A DNA stretch of 20,151 bases, from NCBI GenBank assembly GCA_021029095.1, contig JAJOHG010000434.1, positions 1 to 20,151 on the forward strand. The letters run 5' to 3'. Made by a program: the position numbers and the translations under genes. The DNA comes from Phellopilus nigrolimitatus (taxonomy: Eukaryota > Basidiomycota > Agaricomycetes > Hymenochaetales > Hymenochaetaceae). Numbering within the stretch: position 1 is the stretch's first letter; the number at the start of each line of letters is the position of its first letter. The notes beneath the pieces were generated by a model. The model searched no databases. It had not been told where the DNA came from and saw nothing but the letters and a program-made list of their open reading frames with translations. Below, in pieces: positions 18,333 to 20,151 of this stretch.

Positions 18333-20151
18333 ATGGCCCTTTTCCTCGACGACTTGTGCGCTCTCATTTTCCATTTGTCATCGCCGAGCGCCAATGCTCA
18401 CCCCAAGCTTTAAACAGCGGGAGGAAGCTGCCCACGACGGACTACCTCATGGGGGCGCAGATCGGGGACATCGCCATGATGGAGGCCGCGCTCGCGCACC
18501 CGTCCGTCGCGCTCGAGACGCTCGAGCCCATGATGGGCTACACCGCGCTGCACAGCGCCGCGGAGGCCTCCAGCGCGCGGAGCGCCGCGGCGGTGCGCTG
18601 GCTGCTCGCGCGCGGCATCCCGTGGAACGCGATCGACAGGCGCGGCCGGCTCGCGCAGGAGGTCGCGGAGGAGGAGGAGAATGAGGAGGCGGTGGAGGTG
18701 TTGAGGGCGTGGGCTGTGAGGCATGGTGAGGCTCGTAGGGCGATTATCTGATTTTTCTTTTTCTTTTCTTCCTTTGAGGCGAGGACGCTTTCTAATACTT
18801 TTTTCATGGATGCGCGGATAGAGTACAACCTGTTCAATACGACGCGGCGTCCGGAGGACGACCCGTACTACACGAAGCCCTTCTACCAGACGCGCATCGA
18901 CGGCGTGCACGCCAACGCGGCGTTCTGCTACACGGACGTGCAGTACAGCGACCTGCCCCCGAGCACATGCGGCGCTTCCAAGGGCGGCAGACCCGAGGTT
19001 GCGATGATCTGCGAGCCGGAGGGGCAGGGCGTCATGATGGAGTGGGAGCGCCCCATAAGTGAGTCTCTCCTTTGACAATGATAATCTGTTGTAGGATTCG
19101 AGGGTAGAGCTGACTGCGGCCTGCCTGCCACGCTCTCACACCGACAAAAGTGAAGAAGACGGCTGAGATGCTCCTCGAGGGCATGCCCAGCAAGGGCCTG
19201 CGCATACTCAATATCGGCTTCGGCTGGGCATGGTACGCCCTTTCCTTTTGAACGAACTGATCAAAACCCGTTGCGGCATCAGGCCAGATAAGCTTGCAGC
19301 ACACCTGATTTTCCCCCTTTCACGCCCTCTGTGTCATCCAGATCGATACCTACTTCCAAGAGGCGCAGCCGGCGTCCCACGTGATCATTGAGGGGCACCC
19401 GCAAGCACTTGCGTATATGCGGCGCACGGGCTGGTACGCCAAGCCCGGCGTGAAGGTCCTCGCGGGTCGCTGGCAGACCTTCCTTGGCCCCGCTTGCGCA
19501 GAGCATGAACGCAATGTACGAAAGTATCATAAGCATCGCGCATTTATTCTCACTCTTTTCGCTTCGATTTCTTTTGAAATTTTGAAAAACAAACAAACAA
19601 ACAGTTCGACATCGGAAAATTCGATATCGTGTATTTCGACACGTTCATGGAGGGATATCGCGGGCATCACGCGTTTATACGCCACGTACCGCGCCTCCTG
19701 CGTGGACCAGGCTCGCGGTTCTCGTTCTTCCACGGACACGGGGCGAAAAAACGGGCCACGACCTATGTGCGCATCTCCTCGTCATATTAGATTTAAAAAA
19801 CTACTTGGTCTAAACGCTTTTTGCCACTTCGCTCCGTCTTGCACTCCTTTTTGAACTAGATCTATTCCGAGGTGGCAACAATGCACCATAATGACCTCGG
19901 CCTTAACACAGAATGGAGTGGTTCGTCCTTTTTTCGTCTAATATCTGGCCACTATAACGCTCTTCAAAAACCATGCACTCGCATTTGATATGTGCTCGTC
20001 TTACTCGAGTCTCATACAAACCAGCGCCTTGCGGTCCCTCTGGTGAACCTTCTGACATATAGTGCTATTCAGAAATCAACATCGACGACGAAACGCGTTG
20101 GGAGTCCGTCCACAAGCGCGGGGAGGGAATGGGACTAGAGCACCCTCATCT
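18333..20151 (+). CDS. Ankyrin-repeat RMT2-type arginine N-methyltransferase-like gene (copy B), 8 exons seen, runs off the window, one frame break
   Basis: This is a paralog of copy A. Exons: 18333-18355, 18418-18725, 18822-19058, 19151-19232, 19342-19515, 19605-19766, 19860-19920, 20073 to beyond 20151. Exon 2 (308 nt) and the 61-nt exon match copy A in length, and junction phases match. The ankyrin-like part is GYTALHSAAE and AVRWLLARGIPWN; the RMT2 signature MMEWERPIM spans the third junction; further motifs are VIIEGH, FDIVYFDTF and TEWSEINIDDETRW. Exon 4 is 82 nt versus 83 in copy A. The missing base falls at about 19224 in the SAM motif, after NIGFG, and splicing as drawn gives an immediate stop. 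The gene is therefore broken, miscalled, or spliced in an unusual way. Intron 19516-19604 has no counterpart in copy A. The start rests on homology of MALFLDD with the copy A N-terminus. Family identity is good; functionality is doubtful. Confidence 0.75.
19590..19602. repeat. Short (AAAC)n run in the polypurine end of a copy B intron
   Basis: About three copies of AAAC directly precede the AG acceptor of the intron that copy A lacks. A purine run in place of a pyrimidine tract makes this an unusual 3' splice site, which matters for judging whether the intron is efficiently removed. Confidence 0.7.

Overview
The window looks like nuclear DNA of a filamentous basidiomycete, probably a wood-decay agaricomycete. 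It has compact multi-exon genes with introns mostly of 46-110 bp, GC-rich coding exons, AT-richer spacers, and protein families typical of that group. I placed exons by hand from splice signals, phase continuity and family conservation. Species-level placement is not possible from the sequence alone.

Layout, left to right: (1) a secreted GH79 beta-glucuronidase/heparanase-like gene on the minus strand (204-2326, 8 exons), with three one-base frame breaks at G-runs; (2) a 1.5 kb spacer; (3) glycogen synthase on the plus strand (3862-6430, 6 exons, 739 aa); (4) an ankyrin plus RMT2-type arginine methyltransferase on the minus strand, copy A (7242-8956, 7 exons, 428 aa); (5) a zinc-finger protein with a proline-rich tail on the minus strand (9380-12322, 8 exons, about 794 aa); (6) an S9 prolyl-oligopeptidase-family peptidase on the minus strand (12956-15211, 5 exons, 666 aa); (7) a 1.26 kb divergent promoter region; (8) a typical 2-Cys peroxiredoxin on the plus strand (16468-17444, 5 exons, 208 aa); (9) a second ankyrin plus RMT2-like gene on the plus strand, copy B (18333 to the window end, 3' truncated).

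The most notable structure is the pair of RMT2-like paralogs in opposite orientation about 9.4 kb apart. They share intron positions and have two exons of identical length (308 and 61 nt). Copy B is one base short exactly in the SAM-binding glycine-rich motif, and it carries an intron where copy A has extra coding sequence. Together with the three G-run breaks in GH79, this raises the question of real gene decay versus homopolymer base-calling error.

The other genes are ordinary housekeeping or secretory functions (glycogen storage, peptide hydrolysis, peroxide reduction, glucuronide hydrolysis). They are not an operon and have no evident shared pathway. I found no RNA gene, CRISPR array, transposon ORF or biosynthetic cluster.
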